A stretch of DNA of 64,000 nt from Bretschneidera sinensis. Its lineage: Eukaryota > Streptophyta > Magnoliopsida > Brassicales > Akaniaceae. Both the position numbers and the translations under genes were made by a program. Where the stretch lies: contig CM043705.1 of assembly GCA_023935145.1 (NCBI GenBank), positions 60,680,584 to 60,744,583 of the forward strand. Reading direction: 5' to 3'. The notes beneath the pieces were generated by a model. That model was not told the DNA's origin, ran no database searches, and saw only the letters and a list, made by a program, of their open reading frames with translations. The first letter of the stretch is position 1. Each line of letters opens with the position of its first letter. Below, piece after piece: positions 35,520-45,253 of the stretch.

Positions 35520-35935
35520 GAGATTATAGTCTGAGGGTTGACCCTCAGTCAACACTGCTCAGAGTTTTGGAGATTAGTCTGAGGAGTTCACATTCAGTCA
35601 ACACTGCTCAAAGTTTTGGAGATTGGTTGTGGAGATGACATTCAGTCAACATTGCTTGGGGTTTTGGAGATTGGTCCGAGGAGTTGACATTCAATCTACA
35701 CTGCTCGGAGTTTTGGAAAAGTCCGAGGAGTTGGATATGGGCTCCAAATGCTCAGAGATTTTAGAGAAGCACAAGGAGTTAGATATGGGCTTCAACTACT
35801 CGGAGTTTTTAGAGAAGCACAAGGAGTTGGATATGGGCTCTAACTGCTCGGAGTCTTTGGAGAAATCCGAGGAGTTTTACATGGGCTCCAATTACTCAGA
35901 GTTTTTTGGAGAAGCACGAGGAGTTGGGACTTAGC
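35520..35935. repeat. degenerate minisatellite, about 48-bp period (element 1)
   Basis: Units share GCTCGGAGTTTTGGAGA and GAGGAGTTG cores. The later units have an exact period of 48, so the plus-strand frame stays open and reads KHKELDMG-type 16-residue repeats. Earlier units have a related sequence with about 49-51 bp spacing. It corresponds in place and partly in sequence to the array at 44158-44450. Confidence 0.7.
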
Positions 35936-36472
35936 CATATAAAGTGACTTTCATAGGGCCTTCTGCTCTTTCTAGTCTTTATGGCCTTTACTGCTGTGGG
36001 CCAGGGTTTGGTTTTGGGCCCAAAATGTTAAACTTTGGGGCCAAAAATGCTAAGCTTTAGGATTTCACTCTCGTGTTTGGCCCAGTCTTCTTAGCCCAGC
36101 ATTTTGCCATTAACTGAGAATACCTCAAGCCGCATTCTTAAATGCTGAGAAAAGGCAGTGCATATCCTAAGGTTTCCTAAGAAGTGTTGCTTCGATACTC
36201 GAGAATACGGTTGAGTTAGTAATGCCTTTTTGTTCTATATATGAGGAGCTCTATATAAAGGGAGAGGCTTTCATTTGCTACTAACTTCAGAAAAATCTTG
36301 AGAGCCTTTAGAATCGGAGAGTTTTCGAAGTTTAGAGTTTTGGTGCCTTCGGAGTTCTGAGTTTTGGTGTTCGGATTGTTTGCTTACTCGTAGTTCAGAA
36401 GTTTCAGAGCTCAGTACTCAATGTTTGGACCTTTCAGAGCCTCCGATTGATAAGTTCTATTCTCCTGCACTC

Positions 36473-38329
36473 ATGTCTTCTTTCGATATATACCATAATA
36501 TGGGTAATGGTAGTGATAGCAACAATGGAAGTGGTATTGTTAGCAATAGAAGTAGTGGGGAGAGTAGGGGCAATAGTGGTGACAACAGCTGCAGTAGTAA
36601 TAGAGACTTGGAGGCCGAGGTAAATGTCTCATCGGGAGATTCTGGCACCCTAGTTCTTTATGAAGGGGATGAGTCACTTTCTTCCTCCTCTTAGGGTGAT
36701 CATGCCTTGTGTATGCTTCGAGAAGAAATGAGAGAGGATGAAAGGCCAAATATAGGTTTTGTGTCTAACCTCTCCCATAACACACTGACAGATTACAAGC
36801 TTGAGAAGATAAGAATCATGTATAGGATCCCCGAGAAGCTCAAACATAGAAATGTCAGGGTTGGAGAACGTGTCTGTGATAACTTGAAAGAATGGGAGTG
36901 GTGTGTATATAAACATCATCTTAAAGTTTGGCTCAAGTTCACCCTACATACTTTCGTTCATACGATGCTTAGATACTAAGGGATTACTCTATGTTAGTTT
37001 GTGTCGAATTCCATACACTTTCTCATGGTTTTCATCTTCATTAGCATTAAGGTGAAGAGGGTAATGAATATGAATGTTTAAGAATCTATTTCAGGTCAGT
37101 AAACATAAGGAGAACGGGTGGGTAATGCTGAGCTCTAGGCCCAAAAGGGGGTTCTTGGATAAGACTCCCTCGAGCATTAAGTAGTGGAAGAAGAGTTTTT
37201 TCCACATTCAGAGTGAGAGGAGTTTTAACTTGCCTTCCCGATGGGACTTAGACTTGGTTAAGTCAAACAAGAAGCCCAATCTTTTGAGGAGGAAGATAGA
37301 CACTCTTCAAAATATGATTGGTGGAAAAATTGTGGTTAAGCTCCTTTACCAAAACACAGAGATGGCTAGGTCTGAGTCTTTTGCCCTTATACTTGTTTCT
37401 CTTTCTCTGTTTCTGGCACTTATGCCTTGTTGTTCTTTGCAGCCATGAACACCCTTAAAGCTGCTCGAAAGTCAGCCAAGCTGTCCTAGAAGAGGAAATT
37501 GGACGACAAAGCTTGGACATTGGCAGCCTAATCTTCTGTGAAGAGGGCCAACACGGGGGGTTCCCGCACTCCTCCTCCTACCCCCATCGTGGTAGAGGAT
37601 AACATATCAGCTATCTTTTTTACTCTTCCTAAAAAGGTCTCCACACCAATCCAGGCCCACTTGCCAAATGTCTTCAGGTTGGATTGGTTTGTGAAAGTTG
37701 GCGACTCGTGCTTGGGGATTCCTCTCAAAAGACATGGTTAGGCTGACCTATGAGCTTGTGGAGAGAATAGCTATGATGGTTGAGGGTTTAGCCTCCTAGG
37801 TAATCCATGATTCTCTAAGTTTCATTATGATATTATTACTTATATCTGAGGGGTGTTAACCTTACTTTTTATTTTTTTCAGTCGAGAATAGCATCAGGTG
37901 TCCTCTCTCACCGGTGTCTTAATCTAGACAAAAAGTTAAGGGACTATCACAATTTAATCTGGACCTTACGAAAGTCTCTCGCATGACAAGTGGTGGAGAC
38001 CAGTCGGCTAGAGAAGGGGCAGGCCTTATTGATGGAGGACCTCGAGGAGGCCTAGTAAGGGCAGAGAGTTGCTGAGGCAGAGTTGGCTAAACTTCGGGAT
38101 GAGAAGGAGGCTGCCAAGAGGGCCTTGGTCAACTTCAAGGAGTCTTAGGAGTTTAAGTCAACAATGGAAGGTAGCATCTGGTGACTTCTACCTCAGGGGC
38201 TTCGAGGAGGCCAAACATCAAGCTTTAGCTGCTTACTCGGGCCAGGACTTCTCGATGGTAGAGATCTCTTCCGATATGGAAGATACTAAGGACGAGGGCC
38301 CTGTCCTTACTACTGAGGACAAGGATTGA
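36473..38329 (+). pseudogene. antisense ORF of Tat-like element 1 (Transposase_28-like)
   Basis: The coding remains run opposite to gag. The start MSSFDIYHNMG leads into a Ser/Gly/Asn-rich acidic stretch, a stop, and then a domain with YKLEKIRIMYRIPEKLKHRN and VYKHHLKVWLKFTLHTFVH. This matches PF04195 (Transposase_28, putative gypsy-type), found in antisense ORFs of Tat-lineage elements. A coiled-coil-like Lys/Glu/Ala-rich part (AEAELAKLRDEKEAAKRA) and a tail with FYLRGFEEAKHQALAAY end at TGA 38327. Several stops and frame changes break it. The function of these ORFs is unknown. Confidence 0.7.
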
Positions 38330-38399
38330 GCCTCTACTGAGGAGGTGGAGGTGGATATAGAGTAGAATTTTTTTTCTTAGATAGGCTTTCTTAGACTTT

Positions 38400-39667
38400 T
38401 CTTAGGGTTCCTCCTGGGACTCGGGCGTTCTCTATATGGCCTCTCCAAGACTTGCCGAGATGGGCAATGGGGGCGATCTTCATAATCTGTAACTGGCTGA
38501 GAACTGAGATATTCCGTTAAATACCCCCTCTGAATGAGGGACTCTAGTTGCTGTTTGAGTGCGTGGCACTCTTCGGTGTCATGACCGTGGTCCTTATGGA
38601 AGTGACACCACTTGGATCAGTTTTTGCTAGGATAGAGTTGTCTTGGAGGCCAATGAAGAAGGTCTCGGTCTTGGAAGTATACAAGGGGTGGAGTTCTTAA
38701 AGACAATAGGAGCTCTTGCTTTCCCTTCCAAGCGTGGTTTCTTGAGTGAGCTCGCTAGGTCCATTTTTCTTTTGTCCATTCCACCTTCTCTCTCTTTTGA
38801 AGACTTAATTGTCTTTTACAATCATATATTCCTTAACTCGCGCGAGTATATCGCGCATGTCTCTGGGAGGATGCTTGGTCAACTTGAAGTTGAATGTTCC
38901 CGACTTGAGCCCATTTTGAAAGGCTAAAGTCTGAATGGCAGGGTCTAGCTCAGGGATCTCTCATGCAGCTGCATTGAACAGAGAGATGTATTCCCGGAGC
39001 TTTTCTCTTTAACACTGGATGATGCTGAAGAATCTTTGTGAAGTCTTCCATGGCTTCTTACTGCTCAGTAAGTGAGATACGAAGACGTGGCTCAGTTCTT
39101 TGAATGAGTTGATGCTGCCAAGTTTGAGGTGGTTGTATCAGGTGTTAGCAACTATTCCAAGGTCAGAGGAAAAGCCCTGCACATAATGACGTTGGGATGA
39201 CAGTGCATCATCACGATAGTCCTATAATGTCAAAGATGATCTACGGGATCCATAGTTCCATTGTACGCCTTGATAATCGGTATCCGAAAGTGTCGAGAGA
39301 GGGAGATTCGAGTATCTCGTTTTGAGAGAGGCAAAGGTTTGGGGTGACCAACTCTTCCTTTTACCTCAACGGTGAGATCAGTGACCAGCCAGGTGAGTTC
39401 TTGGAACTGCTGGTGAATTTGAGGGACAGTAAGGTGCGAATTAAGAAGGACTCCTAGATTCCCTTAATGCTCGGGTTCCACCGTATTTGGGTGAGGGTCA
39501 TGTCTAGTCCATGCATCTAATGGTTCATTGTCACACTCGAAGCCAATATACTTCAAAATAATAGAGAGTTGTGGATTGGTTGGTGGAAGTTTTGGATCAG
39601 CTAGTCGTTGGCAAATAGACACTCGTGTGGTAACTAGGCTCGTCTCGGTAGCGCTTTTGGGCGGCAT
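38400..39667 (-). pseudogene. gag of Tat-like element 1, decayed
   Basis: Begins MPPKSATETSLVTTRVS near 39667. The left part encodes the knuckle-like WCHFHKDHGHDTEECHALK (about 38560-38620), shared with the larger Tat-like element at 51330-51400. Capsid-region motifs between them are broken by stops. After this gag remnant no pol follows. Confidence 0.7.
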
Positions 39668-39707
39668 GGTAACAGGTAAGTCCGTTGATCCTTTAGAATA
39701 GAAGGCT

Positions 39708-39725
39708 CTCCTTCTAGCACCAATC
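39708..39725 (-). other. primer-binding site candidate of Tat-like element 1
   Basis: On the minus strand the LTR end GGCATCAACA is followed by GATTGGTGCTAGAAGGAG. Its position fits a primer site; I do not assign the tRNA. This placement supports the 505-bp LTR reading. Confidence 0.55.
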
Positions 39726-40230
39726 TGTTGATGCCAAAATTATGTCATAAGCCAAATCATCGAAGAGCGGGACCTGCACACACGAAATGAAGCTGAAACT
39801 TAAAAGTCCCAAGGGTTGAGGGGGAGTGATGCCTCCGAAGGACTCTCAGATACCTAAGTCAGTTTAGGGCTTTTTCTAGAAAATGAAAAAGAATGGAAAG
39901 GAATGAGGCTATGTACTGAGAAAATTGTGTTTACCTTTTGGTTTATGAGAGCCCTTATTTATAGCGTGCCGGAGTAGAGTTTGAGTAGAAGAGCAACTGA
40001 AGTGTTAGGATAGGAGTGGTACTCTTTTGGGGTTACCCATCTGTTGTATAAGTTTATTCGAAAGTTAGAACGGCGGAACAACATAAGATATTACACTGTG
40101 AAATTACTGTTATGCCCTTGCTACGTGTCGAGAGGTGATTGGTTGCCTTGTTATGGTTAGGGAACTACCATTTCTATCCTAGACAATGACGCATGTCACT
40201 GTGTTACTAGTAGGGTAATTTTCTCCCACA
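39726..40230 (-). mobile_element. 5' LTR of Tat-like element 1
   Basis: On the minus strand it runs from TGTGGGAG to CATCAACA. TATAAATAAGGG at about 39953-39965 is a TATA box on the minus strand. The downstream part matches the end of the LTR at 43544. Its first 186 bases match the left LTR at 35120-35305. Confidence 0.7.
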
Positions 40231-40235
40231 TCAGT

Positions 40236-41278
40236 ATCGAAGATCAATGCATCGATTCCCTTCCATATTTCTTCATCGTTAATGGAATTAAGTTTTAGAA
40301 TTCGCCGACCTTTCTCCCTAACAACGTCAACTAGCAGCGCATTGCGGGAGAACATTAATGAAACATTGTAGCCTTGCACAAAGAAAAATGAAATTGAAGT
40401 ACGGTATGATATTTTAGTAATTGTAACAATTTAGTAAATGAGTCGTTAGTGGCCAGATTTATTCTCCACTACATGAATTAAGGGTATCATTGATACATTT
40501 TTTTATTAAAAAATGGTTTATAAGATTAATTCACCATTGAATGAATATCACAACATTCATACCATTGACGTGACTCATTCAAATGATGCATTAAAATCTA
40601 AATATTCTCCTCAATTATTGAAGGAGACCTATGAATTATTTAGATGACGAACTTTCTTCTTCTGCGCGCTATTTCTCTCTTTTTTTTTTAAAAAAAAAAT
40701 ACACTAACAAGAAAAGTGTAGTGTTCATCACCAAAGTTTAAACAAATACCAAATTAAACCTAAGATAAATTTAGACAAAGTAATGCAAAGGAAAAAGAAA
40801 ATTCTCTTACCGGGATGCTAAATGTAGAGAGACTTTCTTTCCCCGTTAAGATATATTTAGCATGTGATTTTGCTGTATGAAGCATGCGTGTGAGTAACTG
40901 TCATTGATTAAGACCAATTGAATCCCCAATAAACATGATCCATTTTCTTTTAAATCTCCGCAAAACATCTTTCCTGTTAAACCGGTTTATATATATAAAT
41001 TATTTTATAAATCATGTAATTAATTATTAAATTAGTAAATGACTTGAGAGAGGAAAATTAATGTTGGTAAATATATATGTACTTTGGTAACATGCATGAA
41101 TTGGGCTTCCATCTGTATTTAAGATAATCATTGTCTGGTCGACCATTTTTTTGACAATCAAATCATTGTTCTATAAAAAAAAACAACTTCCTAAACTGTA
41201 AAAAAGATAAGAGGAAGTAGTATCATCATGATAATCCAACTCTCCTCGAAATAATTACAATAATCAGCTGTTTCATAT
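40236..41278 (-). pseudogene. TBL copy D, truncated at both ends
   Basis: Part of exon 3 (40236-40373), exon 2 (40811-40982) and part of exon 1 (41083-41278) match copies A and B with more divergence. The exon 2 acceptor AG is mutated to CG. Exon 1 has small length changes and stops abruptly where AT-rich DNA begins. The catalytic motif still reads FIGDS. Exon 3 overlaps about 130 bp of the exon 3 kept in copy C, so C and D are parts of two different gene copies. Confidence 0.85.
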
Positions 41279-41735
41279 TTAACACTACGTTTGGTATGAT
41301 CTCAAGTATAGAATTCAGTTCATTTTCAAATAAAACTAGAATTCATTTGTAAATGAATTCACAATTCATTTGACTAAAATTCATTTGCAAATGAACTCAA
41401 ATGAATTTTTTATGTTTGGTGTTTGTAAAATTAAAATGAACTTTATGTTTGGGATCAATTAAGAATTCAATTATTTTTAAAATTTTACTTAAATACTCTT
41501 AATTACATCACGTTTTAATTCATTTAACATATAAATTTTAATTTTATTGATATAATTCAATAAAATTAACACTATTTATTTTTTCAATTCAGAAGATAAA
41601 TTTATAATTCAAAAATAAATTTTGGTTTTTTTTTTCTGAATGAAATATGGAATTTAACATTTTTTAATAAAAATTGTCGTTGGTCGGTTTACGTACGACT
41701 TTTTATTTATTTATTTATGGAACGGTTTACGTAGG
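41279..41735. mobile_element. AT-rich MITE-like stretch
   Basis: Starts AACACTACGTTTGGTATG where TBL homology ends. It carries several AATTCATTTGNAAATGAATT-like palindromes (41330-41420). A matching inverted end was not found, so the element class is unproven. GGTTTACGTA(C/G)GACTTT occurs twice near 41690 and 41725. Confidence 0.35.
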
Positions 41736-41739
41736 ACTT

Positions 41740-42640
41740 TCTTTTTTCTTTCTACAAAGGAGAATACAAAAGACAAACTGCCACCTATAGAACCTATGCC
41801 ATTGAACACCTAATTCATCGTTGAGTAGCAGCTTTCTAATACCAGTTGGTGGCCTGGCAAAAGTATGCAACCCGATCTCCAGATTAGCAAAAAAAAATTG
41901 GTAACCCATCAGCACAATGACTTCTTTCCCTGTGTACGTGAACCAACCTGCAATTCCAATCTCGATGCATAAGCTCCTTGCAAGAGTCAATAAGCCCCCG
42001 ATGAGGATCAAACTTACTGATCTCCCGGTTTAACTTCCCCGCCGCTACTTTCGAGTCTGATTCCAGCACTATTTCTTGATAACACCTGTGCCAGCATAAA
42101 GTAAGACCATGAAAGACAGCCCACAGCTCTGCCGTGAGGACTGTAGCATTGCCCAAGCCAGCCGTGAATCCTAATAACCACTGCCCCCCTCCATCACGAA
42201 CCAAACCACCTGCACCCGACAGCCCAGGATTACCAAACGAGCCCCCATCCACATTCAGCTTCACACAACCCCAAGCCGGAGCAATCCAGCCCATAAGCCT
42301 CTCCTTCAGAGACACAGGATTCCTCTTCAGCGCCTGGTAGGAAATAGAAGTCATCTCCATTTGGTGACATTTAAGGTAGGATTTATAAATCCTTTGTTTA
42401 AACCTCTTCAAGGTAAATTAAGTTTAAAGAAATTTAAGCAAGTTGGATTTAAGCATTTCCCAAACCTCGTCAATAAACTGCCTAGTATTTGGGGGCCAAG
42501 TAAAGTCTTGATCAAAAGTTGACTTGTTATGCCAAGTCCAAAGGTACCAAATAGTATGCACAAAAATAACTTCCCACGGCATTCAAGTTTTGAATTGGGA
42601 AGCGCTCTTCCCTCAGGCATGTAGGTTAATTTGAGGATGG
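41740..42640 (-). pseudogene. LINE 1 remnant: end of RT region and RNase H-like domain
   Basis: Minus-strand coding remains with FVHTIWYLWTWHNKSTFD at the end of the zinc-binding RVT region. A plant LINE-type RNase H (RVT_3) follows, with CVKLNVDGGSFGNPG, GGLVRDGGGQWLLGF, AELWAVFHGL, LESDSK and VHVHRERSHCADGL. The tail FARPPTGIRKLLLNDELGVQW is typical of the protein end. Frame changes occur near 41890 and 42410. An A-rich minus-strand end near 41740 could be the 3' tail. The 5' continuation is at 43275-43460, beyond an inserted LINE. Confidence 0.75.
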
Positions 42641-42679
42641 AGGAACAAGTATGTATTTGAGCCGAATTTTCTATGGCCT

Positions 42680-43269
42680 TCAGATAGAGACAGATGGGTT
42701 CGACGGCTGACTAATGATTTCTTATCCATCTCTCATTTAAATCTTTTGCAAAAATATCGCCTTGAATCTCTTTGTTGAATGGTGTACACCCCTCCACAAT
42801 GGTTTAAAATCAATACTGACGGGAGCCTTAGAAATCAAAACCATGCTAATCGTGATGAAGATGGAGAGTGGGTGGCTGGTTTCTCTGGGAATATTGGTAC
42901 AGCTTCTGTTCTCAGAGAATAATTATGGAGTCTGTATCACGGTTTTACTCTGGCTTGGTACTTGAGCTTGCGCAAGGTGAAGATTGAATCAGACTCAAAA
43001 CTTGCAGTTGATAGAATCGTGGGCATCATCGAACCCACAGATCCCCAATTTGGAATTTGTACAGCTTGTAAAAACCTTGTTACCCACGATTGGGAGTGCG
43101 AGATTCAACATGTTCACAGGGAAGCTAATCAGTGTGCTGAAAATTTCAGATATTGGTCTTTTGTGCCACTGGAACTGAGAAGATTGATGTCGGTTAATGT
43201 TGTTGGAGCTGCTTAGCCTAGGCTTGTGGGTGCTTAATGGGTACCCTCCGTTTGTAACAAAAAAAAAAA
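42680..43269 (+). pseudogene. LINE 2 remnant with poly-A, inserted in LINE 1
   Basis: Plus-strand remains of the same kind of RNase H domain: WFKINTDGSL, EWVAGFSGNIGTASVL, VKIESDSKLAVDRI, WECEIQHVHREANQCAE and FVPLELRRLMS. Stops lie at about 42920 and 43215. The element ends in a run of 11 A (43259-43269), the expected LINE 3' end. LINE 1 resumes directly after, so LINE 2 is a 5'-truncated copy that landed in LINE 1 in the opposite orientation. Confidence 0.75.
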
Positions 43270-43274
43270 CATTG

Positions 43275-43460
43275 GTGGAGGTCTGCTTACAATTCCTCGA
43301 AACCCAATCAATAAACAAAAGCTGGAAAAAATCGTTGTGCACCCACGTTAAACTCCTCCCACACTTGCCGTGAGTGATAGCAATCTCTCAAAACATGGAG
43401 AGGCGTACATCCTCTTCATACAACAGGTTTCTACATCCTCTTCATCCATTGGTCATTTTT
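43275..43460 (-). pseudogene. LINE 1 remnant: zinc-binding RVT region
   Basis: Minus-strand coding traces of the zf-RVT type region (a run like MKRMYASPCFER and VHNDFFQLLFIDW) fit directly upstream of the LINE 1 part at 41740-42640. Frame is broken. Confidence 0.5.
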
Positions 43461-43543
43461 TGACATTTCACTAGTAACGTAAGAAAGTTCTATTGGTAGT
43501 GCGAAGGGAATGAAAAAAAAATTTCCATTTCACTCTTGCATGG

Positions 43544-44094
43544 TGTTGAAGCCCTGCCGCTGAGCTGGAGATTTCACGTCCGACGTCCTGCACAAATAAC
43601 GAGGGGTAAACTAAAGAGTCAACGGAGGAGAAGGGAGTGATGCCTTCGAAGATTCTCTGATGCCTTTGTTAGGACAAGATGTCGAGAAAATGGAAAGTTG
43701 GGATACCAATGTTTCAGTAATGAGCTTAAGATTGGAGATGATCTTGAATTCACATACCTTAGGCTTTTTATAGTGTTTCGGAGGCAAGTTGGCCACGTGC
43801 CTGGGATGGCACGATCTCTGAGATCTCGCTTCTCCAACGAAGGGTCTTGTCACGTGTTCAAGGGCGACTTAATCCCTGCATTTACGCTTACACTTCTGTA
43901 TGGGGAGTCTGCGAGTGACGACGGTTATGTCAACTGCTTGCCCACATGTCGTTCGGTCATTGGAGGGAAATTGTCCACGTGTCATCAGGCTACTGGAGGG
44001 TGATTCACTGGTGTGGCCACATGTCGTTCGGACATTGAAAGGAAATTGTCCACGTGTCATCAAGCTGCTGGAGGGTGATTTATTGGCCGTATCA
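43544..44094 (-). mobile_element. 3' LTR of Tat-like element 2
   Basis: On the minus strand it runs from TGATACGG to TTCAACA, 551 bp. A TATA box (CTATAAAAAGCC on the minus strand) lies at about 43765-43776. U3 upstream of it (43790-44094) contains a 75-bp tandem duplication (43942-44016 and 44017-44091) and four CACGTG boxes. Confidence 0.82.
43790..44060 (-). promoter_or_regulatory. four G-boxes (CACGTG) in the LTR U3
   Basis: CACGTG occurs near 43795, 43853, 43972 and 44050; the last two lie in CCACGTGTCATCA within the tandem repeat. CACGTG with a GT(C) flank is the core of plant G-box/ABRE sites bound by bZIP and bHLH factors. The sites lie 20-290 bases upstream of the LTR TATA box. Confidence 0.65.
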
Positions 44095-44115
44095 GTGGCC
44101 CCCCACTTCCTTAAG
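44095..44115 (-). other. polypurine tract of Tat-like element 2
   Basis: On the minus strand GGAAGTGGGGGGCCAC runs directly into the LTR start TGATACGG. Confidence 0.75.
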
Positions 44116-44157
44116 TACATTTATGTGCTTCAAGGAAGTATAATAGAGCTTCAACCT

Positions 44158-44450
44158 TAGGATATTGGATCAAGCATTTGAGTAGCAGTCAATATGCTCG
44201 GCCTTGGAGACGTTGGACCGAGAATTTGAGCAGTAATCAATATGCTCGGCCTTGGAGATGTTGGACCGTATATTTGAGTAGCATTCAATATGCTTGGCCT
44301 TGGAGACGTTGGATTGAGCATTTGAGTAGCAGTTAATATGCTCGGCCTTGGAGACATTGGACCGAGCATTTGAACAGTAGTCAATATGCTCGGCCTTGGA
44401 GACGTTGAACTGAGCATTTGAGCAGCAATCAATATGCTTGCCCTTGGAGA
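44158..44450 (-). repeat. 48-bp minisatellite, six copies, open as 16-residue repeats
   Basis: The GGCC core recurs at 44200, 44248 and 44296, an exact period of 48. Six units are present with modest divergence. Because 48 is a multiple of 3, the minus strand stays open for 91 codons (44157-44432) with repeats of the type TSPRPSILTATQML. It lies between pol and the 3' LTR, like the 3'-UTR repeats known from Ogre/Tat elements. Confidence 0.85.
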
Positions 44451-45253
44451 CTCTTCGTGGGTGTTTGATCTGGGCTGACAGCTTTTGAAGTCTTTAGTGA
44501 AGTTTTGGGCTTCTTCTTTTGGAGTCCTTAGTGGACTTTTGGGCTTCTTCTTTTGCTATTTTGGGCTTTGGACAATTTCCTTGGCCTTTGGGCCCATAAA
44601 AAATCCTTTGAGCTATTTCCAAAATCTTCTATAAGGGCATTCAATGTAGGAGTGTTGGGCCACTTTTAAACACGGAATATTGGGTCATTTAATGTGCGTA
44701 GTTGTTTTGAGTGAAATAGCGGCGCTCATCATTGATTGTTTGCCTTTTGTTGCCTTGGGGAGTGGAATGGTGCATTGGTTATGCCAAACGCCCTTTTTTC
44801 ACGGCTAAGGGAGCCTTGAGGAATGTAAAAGCACCTCGAGGACATAAAATGTCGCGTCGTTACGACTGTGAGAGCTTTTGAAAAACGTAACGGTACCTCA
44901 GTCATACCAAACGTCACATCTTCCCAACTGTAGGGGAGTTAATTCTCCTCGTCTATCATGCCTGTGCTCCTATGTAAAGGTAGTTCCTTCCCATTTATCT
45001 TCACTTCACTTTATTTGCAATCAGAGAAAAATTTGAGAGCCCACGGAGTCAGTCAAGAGTTTGAGAGTGCTCGGAGTCAGTATAAGTTAGAGAGTTCTTT
45101 GAGTTTATTTGGAGATTTGGGGGTGCTCGGAGTCGGGTGGACATCTTGGGAGTTCTTTCACTGGGGGAGATCGAGGTGTGAGCTGAGAAAGGAACTACTA
45201 CTCGGAGTTATCGTGGATATCGAATCTTGGTCAGTCTTTCCACCTATTTTACC
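44451..45253. other. non-coding zone between repeats and antisense ORF (element 2)
   Basis: Contains two copies of a TTTTGGGCTTCTTCTTTTG block (44505-44565) and GAGT/CTCGGAGTC repeats near 45030-45140. No gene is seen. It probably holds the antisense promoter. Confidence 0.45.

Larger units (their letters stand above)
35306..36472. other. non-coding zone between 3' LTR and antisense ORF (element 1)
   Basis: It begins with CTTCCTTAAGTAC...GTACTTAAGGAAG, a long inverted repeat (35327-35360). The 48-bp repeat zone follows, then a stretch with TATATATGAGGAGC and CTATATAAAGGGAG (36236-36262) that looks like a TATA promoter for the plus-strand ORF. Confidence 0.55.
35115..40235 (-). mobile_element. 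Tat-like gypsy element 1, non-autonomous, target duplication TCAGT
   Basis: The element itself is 35120-40230 with TCAGT on both sides. It is minus-oriented: 5' LTR at the right (39726-40230), primer site, gag, then a plus-strand ORF, a 48-bp repeat zone and the 3' LTR at the left. No protease, RT, RNase H or integrase was found between gag and the antisense ORF, so pol has been deleted. It is related to the larger element that starts at 43544, with which it shares LTR tails, gag and the antisense ORF. Confidence 0.82.

Noticed and set aside
40045..40230. 186 bp taken as the full LTR length of Tat-like element 1
   Set aside because: No primer site next to 40045, whereas one is present next to 39726; the longer LTR also matches the LTR at 43544. 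The short left copy fits an internal deletion.
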